This document shows, one piece after another, positions 8,944 through 17,412 of a stretch of 34,883 nt of DNA. Within the stretch, counting starts at the first letter, position 1. Each line of letters begins with the position of its first letter. Source of the DNA: Rhizobiales bacterium UBA3584 (GTDB lineage Bacteria; Pseudomonadota; Alphaproteobacteria; Rhizobiales; Devosiaceae); contig DFMV01000059.1 in assembly GCA_002375765.1 (NCBI GenBank), positions 8,253 to 43,135 of the forward strand, given 5' to 3'. The notes under the pieces were generated by a model. The model made no database searches. It saw only the letters and a list, made by a program, of their open reading frames with translations, and was not told the DNA's origin. The translations under genes and the position numbers were made by a program.

Positions 8944-10703
8944 TCGTCTTCCTCCGGCTCGATGGGAGCTTCAAAATCCTGCGCTGCCGTTTCCAGCTCG
9001 TTGGTCAGATCAGGACGCGACTTGATGTTCACCAGCCTGGCGCCGGGGAAGGTCTCCATCACGGCTTTGACCAACGGGTCTTCGAGTGCCGCGTTTCGGG
9101 CATTATCTTCGGCCGCTCGCCGCGCCTCACGCAAAGTGGGTGCCGCGATCTCCTTGGTCGAGATGGTGACGAGCCAAGGGCGCCCCGTCCATTCCTTGAG
9201 CCTCGCCGACAGCATAGGCACGATGGAAGGGTTGGCAGAAGGCGTCAGCGCCACCTCGATGCGCCCAACTTCAAAGGACACCGGCTTGATATCGGATTCT
9301 AGAGCATGCTTGACAGCGATATCACGCTTTTCGCCAGCCAGGGCGACGATCTGCTCATAGGATTGCGGGACAGCACGCGCTTCGGTGCGCGGCGCCGATT
9401 GCGGTGACGGGTCGGGTGCTGCGGACGGCGCAAAGGCGCGCGCATGATTTCCACCACCACCATTGGGGGCCGGAGCAGACGGCACCGGGCCGGAATCGCC
9501 CGGTTGGCTTGTCAGCTTTTCGATCAGTTCGTCAGGGCTGGGCAGATCAGCAGCATAGGCAAGACGGATCAGCACCATTTCCGCCGATTGCAGACCGTTG
9601 CCCGACTGGGCGATCTCGGCGAGTCCTTTCGACAGGATCTGCCAGGTTCTGGTCAGGATGCGAAGACCGAGCTTTTGGGCCAGTTCGGCCCCGCGGCTGC
9701 GTTCGTCAGGTGTCAGCACCGGATCTTCGGCGGCCGACGGCACGATCTTGATGCGCGTTACCAGATGGGTCAACTCGGCCAGATCAGTGATAATCGTCGT
9801 CGGATCAGCGCCCGAATCATAAAGCGCGCGCGTGTCGTCGAGTGCGCCAGCGATGTCGCCGCCCATCAGTTTCTCAAAGAGATCGATGATCCGCGCCCGA
9901 TCCGCGAGCCCCAACATGTCGCGTACCGACTGCACGCTGATCTGCCCGCCACCGTGAGCGATGGCCTGGTCGGTCAGCGAAAGGCAGTCACGCGCGGAGC
10001 CTTCCCCGGCGCGCACGATCATCGAGAGGGCCTCGGGTTCGACCGGTATGGCCTCTTTCTCGAGCAGTCCTGAGAGATACCCCGTCATCACCTCGGGCGA
10101 AATCCGCCGCAGGTCAAAACGCATGCAGCGCGACAGGATGGTCACCGGGACCTTGCGGATCTCCGTCGTTGCGAAGATGAACTTCACATAAGGTGGCGGT
10201 TCTTCGAGTGTCTTTAAAAGCCCGTTGAACGCCGATGTCGAAAGCATGTGCACTTCGTCGATGATGAACACCTTATAGGGTGCGCTCATCGGCGGGGTGC
10301 GAGTCATTGCGTTGATTTCGCGAATGGAATCAATGCCGGTATTGGATGCGGCATCCATTTCCATGACATCGACATGGGTGCCGGCGATAATCTCGGCGCA
10401 ATGAACCCCTTCTCTGGACAGATCGAGCGTTGCATGCGGCCCGGTTTCATCGGCGTAGTTTAAGGCGCGGGCAAGAATTCTGGCGGTGGTGGTTTTACCC
10501 ACGCCGCGCACGCCGGTCAGGATGAAGGCGTGGTGGATACGGCCGGTCGCAAATGCATTGCCCAGCGTCTTGACCATCGCGTCCTGCCCCACAAGGCTCT
10601 CAAAGCTCGATGGCCGGTACTTCCGGGCCAGAACCTGATAGGGCGTTGCTGGGGTCTGGGGGGTCACCATCGCGGGCCGTTGCTGGGGGAACTGCCGCGC
10701 CAT
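8940..10703 (-). CDS. dnaX: DNA polymerase III subunits gamma and tau
   Basis: ATPase of the clamp-loader complex. The 587-residue protein has an N-terminal AAA+ domain: Walker A GVRGVGKT (64-71), Walker B/DEAH-like IDEVHMLS, sensor 1 in FIFATTEIRKVPVTILSRC. Domain III follows to about residue 370, then a Pro/Ala-rich linker (about 405-450) and a C-terminal tau-like domain that ends in an acidic tail. Where many DnaX proteins carry a four-cysteine zinc module, only one Cys (in GVHCAEI) is present; this loss is also my recollection for other Hyphomicrobiales. I see no obvious frameshift signal for a short gamma form. Confidence 0.95.
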   Translation of the reverse strand: MARQFPQQRPAMVTPQTPATPYQVLARKYRPSSFESLVGQDAMVKTLGNAFATGRIHHAFILTGVRGVGKTTTARILARALNYADETGPHATLDLSREGVHCAEIIAGTHVDVMEMDAASNTGIDSIREINAMTRTPPMSAPYKVFIIDEVHMLSTSAFNGLLKTLEEPPPYVKFIFATTEIRKVPVTILSRCMRFDLRRISPEVMTGYLSGLLEKEAIPVEPEALSMIVRAGEGSARDCLSLTDQAIAHGGGQISVQSVRDMLGLADRARIIDLFEKLMGGDIAGALDDTRALYDSGADPTTIITDLAELTHLVTRIKIVPSAAEDPVLTPDERSRGAELAQKLGLRILTRTWQILSKGLAEIAQSGNGLQSAEMVLIRLAYAADLPSPDELIEKLTSQPGDSGPVPSAPAPNGGGGNHARAFAPSAAPDPSPQSAPRTEARAVPQSYEQIVALAGEKRDIAVKHALESDIKPVSFEVGRIEVALTPSANPSIVPMLSARLKEWTGRPWLVTISTKEIAAPTLREARRAAEDNARNAALEDPLVKAVMETFPGARLVNIKSRPDLTNELETAAQDFEAPIEPEEDE

Positions 10704-10734
10704 TACCGAATGGCGCTATAGAGCAGGAGGCTGA

Positions 10735-10826
10735 CGACGACCCGTGCCGTACTCGTTAGGGCTGCTTCCTTCCGGACCTGACCCGGTTGGCGAGCGGTTC
10801 GTCCGCCACCAACCTCCCGTCCCCTA
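10735..10826 (-). ncRNA. ffs: Signal recognition particle RNA (small bacterial type)
   Basis: The minus strand carries the near-invariant SRP RNA hairpin GGGTCAGGTCCGGAAGG followed by AAGCAGCC at about 10763-10787, with the GGAA tetraloop and the asymmetric loop of the Ffh-binding site. The flanking arm GGTTGGTGGCGGA on the 5' side and CGAGTACGGCACGGG on the 3' side match the alphaproteobacterial form. The RNA binds Ffh and targets membrane proteins co-translationally. It lies just upstream of dnaX on the same strand, a conserved arrangement. The ends are approximate. Confidence 0.9.
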
Positions 10827-10871
10827 TGTGCTGCATCGGGAACGGGTTTGCAAGAGGTCAGTGGGACTCTT

Positions 10872-11705
10872 TCACGGCGCGGAGTCGGCTACCGGATAGA
10901 TTCCGAGCAGTTTGAAATGGTCGGAGAAAAACCCCAGTTCCTCAAGCGCCAGCTTGACGTTGTGGTCGTCGGGATGTCCCTCGATATCGGCATAGAACTG
11001 GGTCGCCGTGAACGAGCCGCCGACCATATAGCTCTCGAGCTTGGTCATGTTGACACCATTGGTCGCGAATCCGCCCATAGCCTTGTAAAGCGCTGCGGGA
11101 ACGTTGCGAACGCGGAAGACAAAGGTGGTTTTGATTTTCGTCCCGTTCGGCTTGGGCGATATGGGGTTACGCGCCATAATCAAAAAGCGGGTCGTATTAT
11201 GGGCAGCATCCTCGATGTTTTCGGCAATGACATCGAGCCCATAGGTTTCGGCGGCAAAGCGCGAGGCGATGGCAGCGATCGACCGATCACCCTTTTCGGC
11301 GACTTCGCGGGCCGATCCAGCGGTATCGACCGAATTGATGGTGCGCAGTTTGTGTTTGGCAATGAACTTGCGGCACTGACCCAGAGCGACCGAGAGCGAC
11401 TGTACGGCCTCAATGTCCGACAGTGTCGCGCCACGTACCCCCAACAGGTTCATGCGAACGGGAAGGTAATGTTCGCCGATGATATAAAGACCACTTTCGG
11501 GCAGAATGTGGTGAATATCGGTGATGCGGCCATAAAGGGAATTTTCGACCGGCACGACGGCGTAATCGGCCTCTCCCGTTTGCACGGCGGCGATGGTTTG
11601 CTCGAACGTCACGCAGGGGGCCGGCTGGTCGTCCGGAAAGAGCTCTACAGCCGTGGCGTGACTGAAAGCTCCCAATTCTCCCTGAAAGGCGATCTTGCGT
11701 GACAT
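10872..11705 (-). CDS. pheA: Prephenate dehydratase
   Basis: Converts prephenate to phenylpyruvate, the committed step to phenylalanine. The 277-residue form starting MSRKIAFQGELGAFSH is taken from family similarity. A GTG at 11738, with a good GGGAGGG upstream, would add 11 residues and is a real alternative. The catalytic domain has ENS in VPVENSLYGR, the ALGQCR segment and the TTRFLI motif near residue 175. A C-terminal ACT regulatory domain starts near residue 195 (TTFVFRVRNVPAALYKAM, then NMTKLESY), so feedback control by phenylalanine is expected. No chorismate-mutase domain is fused, as usual for this group. Confidence 0.94.
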   Translation of the reverse strand: MSRKIAFQGELGAFSHATAVELFPDDQPAPCVTFEQTIAAVQTGEADYAVVPVENSLYGRITDIHHILPESGLYIIGEHYLPVRMNLLGVRGATLSDIEAVQSLSVALGQCRKFIAKHKLRTINSVDTAGSAREVAEKGDRSIAAIASRFAAETYGLDVIAENIEDAAHNTTRFLIMARNPISPKPNGTKIKTTFVFRVRNVPAALYKAMGGFATNGVNMTKLESYMVGGSFTATQFYADIEGHPDDHNVKLALEELGFFSDHFKLLGIYPVADSAP

Positions 11706-11997
11706 AGGCGTGGTCCCAAAGAATGAATGCGCGCGCACCTAACCCTCCCGACCAATGGGTGTCAATTGAACGCTGGGACGGCAAAATTTGGCTTGCGGGA
11801 TTGTCGCACCCGGCCTATGGCGGTTGCGTGGGCCGTTGCTTCCATTATATGGTCCGCGCGCGGGCTTGACGGTCGAATCCGTGGCTTTGGCGCAGGTGTG
11901 GAAACGCCCTGCTTCCCGGATCGCCGATCGAGGGCCCGTGTTTTGCGTTCTGCTGCCGGCGCTCGGGCGGGGATAACGGTACGGAGAGACCGAGGTT
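11706..11997. promoter_or_regulatory. Divergent intergenic region between pheA and cytochrome c
   Basis: About 290 bases with no convincing gene. It should hold the promoters of pheA (minus) and the cytochrome gene (plus). A GGAGAG/GAGG ribosome site lies just before the ATG at 11998. Short open frames here have no family likeness. I cannot assign promoter boxes with confidence. Confidence 0.4.
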
Positions 11998-13110
11998 ATG
12001 AATTCATTTGAACTCAACAAGATTTTTGGTGCGATTCTGGGCACCTTGGTCTTTGTGATGGGTGTCAGCTTCATCGCTGACGAGGTTTACGCTCCGATCG
12101 AGGGACGTGGCGCGAGCTATGACCTTCCAGAGCCCGCTGCCGAAGGCGAAGGCGGCGGCGAAGAAGCACCGGAAGTGCCCTCGATTGCTGCCCGCATGCA
12201 AACAGCTTCTGCCGAAGAAGGCGCAAGCCTGATTACCCGGTGCCAGTCGTGTCACGATTATTCTCCGTCGAACGAGAACCGCACGGGACCCGGCATCTAC
12301 GGGGTGGTCGGCCACCCCATCGCCAGCCATGAGGGCTTTGCCTATTCGGATGCGCTGGCAACGCTTGGGGCCAATGGCGAAATCTGGGACTACGAACATC
12401 TCGACGCCTTTCTGGAAAGCCCGCGCAATTACGCGCCGGGCACCAAGATGAGCTTTGCCGGCCTGTCCAACCCTGAAGATCGCGCCAATCTTATCGCATT
12501 CCTGCGCGAAAATTCGGACGATCCCTTCCCGCTTCCCGAGGCTCCTGCCGAGGAAGAAGCTGCACCCGCCGAGGGCGGCGAGGGCGAGGGCGGCGATGAG
12601 GCGCCGGTTGAAGACGAACTGACCGCTGCATTGGCGGCCGTGACACCTGAGGACGGCGAGGCATTGATCGTTCGCTGCCAGGCCTGCCACGACTATTCGG
12701 CTGAAAACGCCAACCGCGTCGGACCGGGCATCTACAATGTCGTCGGGGCGGAAATCGCCCAGCACGAGGACTATTCCTATTCGGACGCACTGGCGTCGCT
12801 GGGTGCCGAGGGCGAGACATGGACGCCGGAAAATCTCAGCGCATTCCTTGAAAGCCCGGCCGATTTTGCGCCTGGCACGCGGATGAGCTTTCCGGGACTG
12901 GCCAATGTCGAAGATCGCGCCGCACTGATCGTGTTCCTCAATTCGATTTCGGACAATCCCATCGAGCTTACGGGTGGCGCCGCCCCCGCCAAGCAGCCGG
13001 TTGTCGAAGAGGTCCAGGAGCTCAATCTCGAGGAGTCCGCTGAAGGGGACGACCCGGTGGTGATCGACGCGGACGAGCCAGAGGCCGCGCCCGAAACGCC
13101 GGCCAACTGA
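11998..13110 (+). CDS. Membrane-anchored dihaem cytochrome c with duplicated domain
   Basis: A 370-residue protein with an uncleaved N-terminal membrane anchor (about residues 8-27, LNKIFGAILGTLVFVMGVSF) and two class I cytochrome c domains facing the periplasm. Haem sites are CQSCH (82-86) and CQACH (227-231). Axial Met ligands are in GTKMSF (Met151) and GTRMSF (Met296). The two domains are near repeats of each other (RTGPGIYGVVG / RVGPGIYNVVG). Acidic, Pro/Ala-rich linkers follow the anchor, separate the domains (about 178-212) and form the tail (after about 325). The single-domain relative is the CycM/cytochrome c552 type that donates electrons to aa3 oxidase; that role is likely but inferred. 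A terminator follows. Confidence 0.9.
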   Translation: MNSFELNKIFGAILGTLVFVMGVSFIADEVYAPIEGRGASYDLPEPAAEGEGGGEEAPEVPSIAARMQTASAEEGASLITRCQSCHDYSPSNENRTGPGIYGVVGHPIASHEGFAYSDALATLGANGEIWDYEHLDAFLESPRNYAPGTKMSFAGLSNPEDRANLIAFLRENSDDPFPLPEAPAEEEAAPAEGGEGEGGDEAPVEDELTAALAAVTPEDGEALIVRCQACHDYSAENANRVGPGIYNVVGAEIAQHEDYSYSDALASLGAEGETWTPENLSAFLESPADFAPGTRMSFPGLANVEDRAALIVFLNSISDNPIELTGGAAPAKQPVVEEVQELNLEESAEGDDPVVIDADEPEAAPETPAN

Positions 13111-13138
13111 TCGTTTATTGAGCGACGACATGTATATT

Positions 13139-13170
13139 GGGCCGCGCCATAGGGTGCGGCCTTTTTCTTT
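13139..13170 (+). terminator. Rho-independent terminator after cytochrome c gene
   Basis: GGCCGCGCC (13140-13148) pairs with GGTGCGGCC (13153-13161) around a four-base loop, and TTTTTCTTT follows at 13162-13170. It sits 29 bases after the cytochrome stop codon and before the ghrA-like gene, so the two genes are probably separate transcripts. Confidence 0.85.
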
Positions 13171-13191
13171 AGGGACAGATGGGAGGATTCA

Positions 13192-14133
13192 ATGGCTCTG
13201 TTGTTGCATTTAACCGGCATCGATGAGGCGGGTTGGGCGAAAGGGTTCCGCGAGGCAATGCCCCACTATCGCGTTGTCACGCGTGGTGAGGAATTCGATC
13301 CGGCAGAAATTGAATACATCTTTGTCTGGAAGCCGGCGCCCGACGCATTCGAGGGCCTGGACAATCTCAAAGCCATCCTGTCGCTGGGTGCGGGTGTCGA
13401 TGCTCTGCTTGAGCACCCCTCGCTTCCTGACGTTCCTGTCATTCGCTTTGTCGACGACGAACTCACCCATTGCATGAGCGACTATGTCATCTCACAGGTC
13501 ACTATGCATCAAAGGCTGTTCACGCGATACGCGGCCCATCAGAAGGCCAAAGTCTGGAGCCAGCTTTATCCCCCGGCAAGCCACGAAATCGCAGTGGGAA
13601 TCATGGGCCTGGGCGTGCTTGGGACAGACGCGGCCGAAAAGCTCAAGGCCATCGGTTTTGCCGTCAATGGCTGGAGCCGCTCTGCCAAGTCGATTGAGGG
13701 TGTGGAAGGCTTTGCCGGAGACGCACGATTCGCGGACTTCCTTGCGGCCACCGACATACTGGTTTGCCTTTTGCCGCTGACCGAGGAAACGCGGGGCATT
13801 TTGAATATGCAAACCTTCAAGGCGCTGCGCAGGGGCCGACTGGTGGGCGGACCGGTGCTGATCAACGCAGCCCGTGGCGGACACCAGAAGGAAGCCGATA
13901 TCGTTGCCGCACTTAAAGACGGCACGCTCGGCGCGGCCAGTCTCGACGTGTTCGAAGTCGAGCCCCTGCCCCGCACCAGTCCACTGTGGGAGATCGAAAC
14001 CTGTTTCGTCACACCCCACATCGCGGCGATATCCAACGAGCACAGCGGGGTCCGCTATTTCTCGCAGATTATTGCCGATCATCAGGCCGGCAAGCCTTTA
14101 CGCAACGTTGTCGACCGGGGACGGGGCTACTGA
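13192..14133 (+). CDS. ghrA: Glyoxylate/hydroxypyruvate reductase A-type D-2-hydroxyacid dehydrogenase
   Basis: NAD(P)H-dependent reductase of 313 residues resembling GhrA, which reduces glyoxylate to glycolate and hydroxypyruvate to D-glycerate in the cytoplasm. The N-terminal substrate domain contains ILSLGAGVDALL (substrate loop). The nucleotide-binding domain has GIMGLGVLGTDAAEKL (Gly-rich loop) and WSRS after it, which favours NADPH. Catalytic residues are in INAARGG (Arg), VFEVEPL (Glu) and TPHIAA (His). A GGGAGG ribosome site lies just before the ATG. The 3' end overlaps the convergent aminopeptidase gene by seven bases. Exact substrate is uncertain within the family. Confidence 0.88.
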   Translation: MALLLHLTGIDEAGWAKGFREAMPHYRVVTRGEEFDPAEIEYIFVWKPAPDAFEGLDNLKAILSLGAGVDALLEHPSLPDVPVIRFVDDELTHCMSDYVISQVTMHQRLFTRYAAHQKAKVWSQLYPPASHEIAVGIMGLGVLGTDAAEKLKAIGFAVNGWSRSAKSIEGVEGFAGDARFADFLAATDILVCLLPLTEETRGILNMQTFKALRRGRLVGGPVLINAARGGHQKEADIVAALKDGTLGAASLDVFEVEPLPRTSPLWEIETCFVTPHIAAISNEHSGVRYFSQIIADHQAGKPLRNVVDRGRGY

Positions 14134-15470
14134 CCGTAGCGGGTTTTGAGCACGCCAAAGAGTGCCCGAATGCCCTGATCGGTGCCGCCATATGGACGAC
14201 CCGGCCGGGCCTCGGGTGCCCACGCGAAGATGTCGAAATGCATCCACTCGGTCTCGGGTTTGACGAACCGGTTGAGAAAAAGTGCGGCGGTGATCGATCC
14301 CGCCAGCCCGCCGGTCGAGATGTGATTGACGTCGGCGATCTTTGAAGACAGCAGCTTGTCATAGCCGTTCCAGAGCGGCATGGGCCAAAGCGGATCGTCG
14401 ACCGCCATGCCGTGCTCGACGAGCGTTTTCGCGAAGGCTTCATCTCGGGCATAGACAGGCGGCAGGTCCGGACCGAGCGCCACGCGGGCGGCACCGGTCA
14501 GAGTCGCCATGTCGATGACAAGGTCCGGATCTTCCTCGTCGGCCAAAGCGAGGGCATCGGCGAGGATCAGCCGCCCTTCCGCGTCGGTATTGCCGATCTC
14601 GACTGTCAGACCCTTGCGGGAGGGCAGAACGTCCCCCGGTCGGAATGCATTGCCGGCAATCGAATTTTCAACGACCGGGATCAGGACGCGCAATCGCACC
14701 TTGAGGCCGGCGGCCATTATGGCGTTAGCCAGCCCAAGCACATTGGCCGCTCCGCCCATGTCCTTTTTCATCAGCGCCATGGAACTGCCGGGCTTGATGT
14801 TGAGCCCTCCCGTATCGAAGGTTACGCCTTTGCCAACAAGGGTCAGCTTGGGGTGAGCCTGGTCGCCCCAGGAAAAGTCCACCAGACGTGGCGCCTGATC
14901 GCTGGCGCGACCAACAGCATGGATCATGGGAAAATTCTGCTCCAGCAGATCATCGCCGCGGACGACATTGATCGCAGCGCCATGCGCTTTGGCAAAATCG
15001 GCGATCCAGACCTCAAACGCGTCCGGGCCCAGATCATTGGCCGGAATGTTGACCAGATCGCGGGCGATGAATACCGAATTTACAAGGTTTTCAATTTCTT
15101 GCGCTTCGGCGCCCTCGGGCAGTTCGAGGACGGGGCGCTCCTTGGACTTCGAATACCGGTCGAATCCATACGCGCCCAACCGGAAACCCAAGGCAGCCAG
15201 TGTGGGATCGCCAAAGCTGCCTTCCAGCCGGTATAGACCTGCGGGCAACGCTGAAGCAGCCAGGCCCAGGATCAGGGCTGAGCGGTTGGCATCCGGCCCG
15301 AGGCCGAAAAGATGAGCCTCGATGTTGCCGTCCACATCAGGCAGGGCAAGGAGCTTGCCCGATTGGCCTGAAAAGTCATTGTTCCTTGCCCAGGCCTTCT
15401 GCGCCGCGCTTATGTTGGCGGCGTCAATGCCGTTCTCAGCTACGCAGATGATCGGTGTGGTCTTGGGCAT
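14127..15470 (-). CDS. Leucyl aminopeptidase family protein (M17)
   Basis: Cytosolic two-metal aminopeptidase releasing N-terminal residues from peptides. The ATG at 15470, with GGAG upstream, gives 447 residues (MPKTTPIICVAEN); the frame is open a little further. Metal and catalytic motifs are GKGVTFDTGGLNIKPG (Lys and Asp ligands), MKKDMGGAANVLG and the family signature NTDAEGRLILADAL. The N-terminal macro-like domain is short compared with PepA (about 500 residues), so this is the smaller M17 type common in alphaproteobacteria (PepB-like naming is possible). It is divergent from tadD. Confidence 0.9.
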   Translation of the reverse strand: MPKTTPIICVAENGIDAANISAAQKAWARNNDFSGQSGKLLALPDVDGNIEAHLFGLGPDANRSALILGLAASALPAGLYRLEGSFGDPTLAALGFRLGAYGFDRYSKSKERPVLELPEGAEAQEIENLVNSVFIARDLVNIPANDLGPDAFEVWIADFAKAHGAAINVVRGDDLLEQNFPMIHAVGRASDQAPRLVDFSWGDQAHPKLTLVGKGVTFDTGGLNIKPGSSMALMKKDMGGAANVLGLANAIMAAGLKVRLRVLIPVVENSIAGNAFRPGDVLPSRKGLTVEIGNTDAEGRLILADALALADEEDPDLVIDMATLTGAARVALGPDLPPVYARDEAFAKTLVEHGMAVDDPLWPMPLWNGYDKLLSSKIADVNHISTGGLAGSITAALFLNRFVKPETEWMHFDIFAWAPEARPGRPYGGTDQGIRALFGVLKTRYGQ

Positions 15471-15544
15471 GAAAAACTCCAGGTCGGGATCAAGCCCGTT
15501 TGTAGCGGGAGCGCCCCAAGACCGCAATCGCGACGCGAACGCGT

Positions 15545-15565
15545 TTAACCCGGCGTTAGGGTTAA
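15545..15565. promoter_or_regulatory. Palindromic site upstream of tadD
   Basis: TTAACCC (15545-15551) and GGGTTAA (15559-15565) form a perfect inverted repeat with a seven-base spacer between the divergent aminopeptidase and tadD genes. It also contains TTAA-N7-TTAG, close to the CtrA half-site pattern TTAA-N7-TTAA. It may be an operator for the tadD promoter; the assignment is inference. Confidence 0.4.
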
Positions 15566-15622
15566 TGAATTACTTCTGGAATGGAATATTGCACGCGCGA
15601 GCGCAGGGCGCTGGGGGTCGGA

Positions 15623-16381
15623 ATGGGCAGAATTGGTTTGGTGTTGCTGGCGGGCGTCGCCACCATCGCTCTGGCCGGATGCGCCACCAATCGCACCGGT
15701 GCACTGAATGCTGATTACGCCAATCTTTCCGGCCCGCAAATCCAGGCAAGCGTTGCCGACCTGTCCCAGCGCTACGCCCAGGACCCGCGCAACAGGGTAC
15801 TCGGCATCCACTATGCCGCCGCCCTGCGGGCCGCCGGCCAAACCGAACCCGCCGTTACCGTGCTCGAAAATCTCATTTCGGTCCATCAAGGAGACGCCGA
15901 ATTGGGCTTGGCCTATGCCAAGGCACTCTCGGCAGCCGGCCGGTTCGAACAAGCGCTCCGGGTGGTCGATAACGCCATGAACCCCGTAACACCGGATTGG
16001 GATGCGCTTTCGGTGCGCGGCGCCATTCTCGATCAGATGGGACGCCCGGTCGAAGCTCGGCAGGCTTACACCCAAGCCCTGCTATTGGCACCCCAGGAAG
16101 CGCGGCTCTATGCCAACTTAGGGCTTTCCTACGCCATGACAGGTGAGCTCGTGCAGGCAGAGGCCAATTTGCGGCAGGCGGCCTCAATGCCCGGTGCCAA
16201 TTCAAAGGTGCGCCAGAACCTGGCCCTCGTCCTCGGCCTGCAGGGTCAGTTCGAGGCAGCTCGCGCGATTTACGCTGCAGAACTCCCGCCCGAGCAGGTC
16301 CAGGCCAACATGGACTATATTCGCGCGCTTCTGACCCAGCAGGACCGCTGGCAGGCCATCCGCAACGACACGCCTGCCTGA
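15623..16381 (+). CDS. tadD: Tad pilus TPR lipoprotein TadD
   Basis: Outer-membrane lipoprotein with tetratricopeptide repeats needed for Tad pilus assembly, probably helping the secretin. The ATG at 15623 gives 252 residues; an in-frame ATG at 15581 would add 14. The signal peptide MGRIGLVLLAGVATIALAGC ends in a lipobox (IALAGC, Cys20). At least four TPR-like helices pairs follow, for example NRVLGIHYAAALRAAG, ELGLAYAKALSAAGRFEQAL, WDALSVRGAILDQMGR and ARLYANLGLSYAMTGEL. It converges on tadC with 32 bases between stops. Unlike many loci where tadD is co-linear with tadC, here it is on the opposite strand with its own promoter region. Confidence 0.88.
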   Translation: MGRIGLVLLAGVATIALAGCATNRTGALNADYANLSGPQIQASVADLSQRYAQDPRNRVLGIHYAAALRAAGQTEPAVTVLENLISVHQGDAELGLAYAKALSAAGRFEQALRVVDNAMNPVTPDWDALSVRGAILDQMGRPVEARQAYTQALLLAPQEARLYANLGLSYAMTGELVQAEANLRQAASMPGANSKVRQNLALVLGLQGQFEAARAIYAAELPPEQVQANMDYIRALLTQQDRWQAIRNDTPA

Positions 16382-16413
16382 ACAGCGATTTCACACCAGC
16401 CCGCGCGGCCCGA

Positions 16414-17400
16414 TCAGAGCGAGGTCACTGTGATGATGGCCGGTGCCATGATGATTATGAAGAGTACCGGCAGAAAGAAGACGATCAGCGGGACGGTCAT
16501 CTTGGGTGGTAGCGCCGCCGCCTTTTTTTCAGCTTCCATCATGCGCGCTTCACGCCCTTCTTCGGCCATGACGCGCAGGGCCTGACCAACCGAGGTACCG
16601 TAGCGTTCGGCCTGGATGAGCGCTGTCATCACCGAACGTACACCATCGAGCCCGGTGCGTCGGGCAAGATTGTCATAGGCGCGGGTCCGGTCTTCGAGAA
16701 AGGACAACTCTGCTGTTGTCAGGGTCATTTCTTCGGCGAGTTCGACACTTTGCAGCCCGACCTCTTTGGCGACCCGCTTGATCGCGTGCTCGATGGACAT
16801 GCCCGATTCAACGCAGAGCAGGATGAGATCAAGCGCGTCGGGCCACGCCTTCTTGATCGAGCGCTGGCGTTTCTGGATCTTGTTGCGCAGCATCAGAACG
16901 GGGATGTATGCGCCGATCAGCCCCACGCCCAAGGCATAAACCAGATTGAGAAAGAGCGGGCGGCCACCTGGTGTAATGAAGATGAGATAGAGAGCTCCGA
17001 GCGCAAAAAAGAGGAAGGGCGCAACGAAGCGCACGAACAGATGTTTTGTCAGCTCGCCCTGGCCGCGCAGGCCGGCCTGAGCGAGGCGGTCCATCGTGTT
17101 TTCGTCCACAAATGCCTTTTGGAGCGAGAAGCGCTCGACGGTGGACTTCATATAGGTGCGCGCATCGGCACCACGAATGTTGCCCCGCCCGCCTTCCTTG
17201 CCTTCGGCCTGATTGCGCAAACGGGCCATTTCACGCGCCCTCATCTGCTCGCGCTCTATGGCCACCTTCTTCATGCGGTCCTTGCGCTCGACGCGCTCGA
17301 ATATCTGTGAGCCGAATGTAAAGACGATGGCTGCAGCCGAAATCGCCGCGAAAACTGCGATAAGGAAATCGGGATTGACTATCTGGTCAGCGAGGCTCAC
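16414..17400 (-). CDS. tadC: Tad pilus inner-membrane platform protein TadC
   Basis: One of the two GspF-like platform proteins that CpaF/TadA drives. It has 328 residues, with an N-terminal membrane segment (about 10-32), a basic cytoplasmic stretch (35-110), a pair of membrane segments (about 128-175), then a T2SSF domain (about 188-315; LDLILLCVESGMSIEHAI and GTSVGQALRVMAEEGR) and a C-terminal membrane segment. It is the last gene of the minus-strand cluster and follows tadB by 12 bases. Confidence 0.93.
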   Translation of the reverse strand: MSLADQIVNPDFLIAVFAAISAAAIVFTFGSQIFERVERKDRMKKVAIEREQMRAREMARLRNQAEGKEGGRGNIRGADARTYMKSTVERFSLQKAFVDENTMDRLAQAGLRGQGELTKHLFVRFVAPFLFFALGALYLIFITPGGRPLFLNLVYALGVGLIGAYIPVLMLRNKIQKRQRSIKKAWPDALDLILLCVESGMSIEHAIKRVAKEVGLQSVELAEEMTLTTAELSFLEDRTRAYDNLARRTGLDGVRSVMTALIQAERYGTSVGQALRVMAEEGREARMMEAEKKAAALPPKMTVPLIVFFLPVLFIIIMAPAIITVTSL

Positions 17401-17412
17401 GCGGAATCTTCC

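Noticed and set aside
10848..11702. 284-codon plus-strand frame opposite pheA
   Set aside because: Antisense shadow; pheA carries the catalytic and ACT motifs.
12004..13131. 375-codon minus-strand frame opposite the cytochrome gene
   Set aside because: The plus strand has two haem motifs, a membrane anchor and a terminator; the antisense product has no support.
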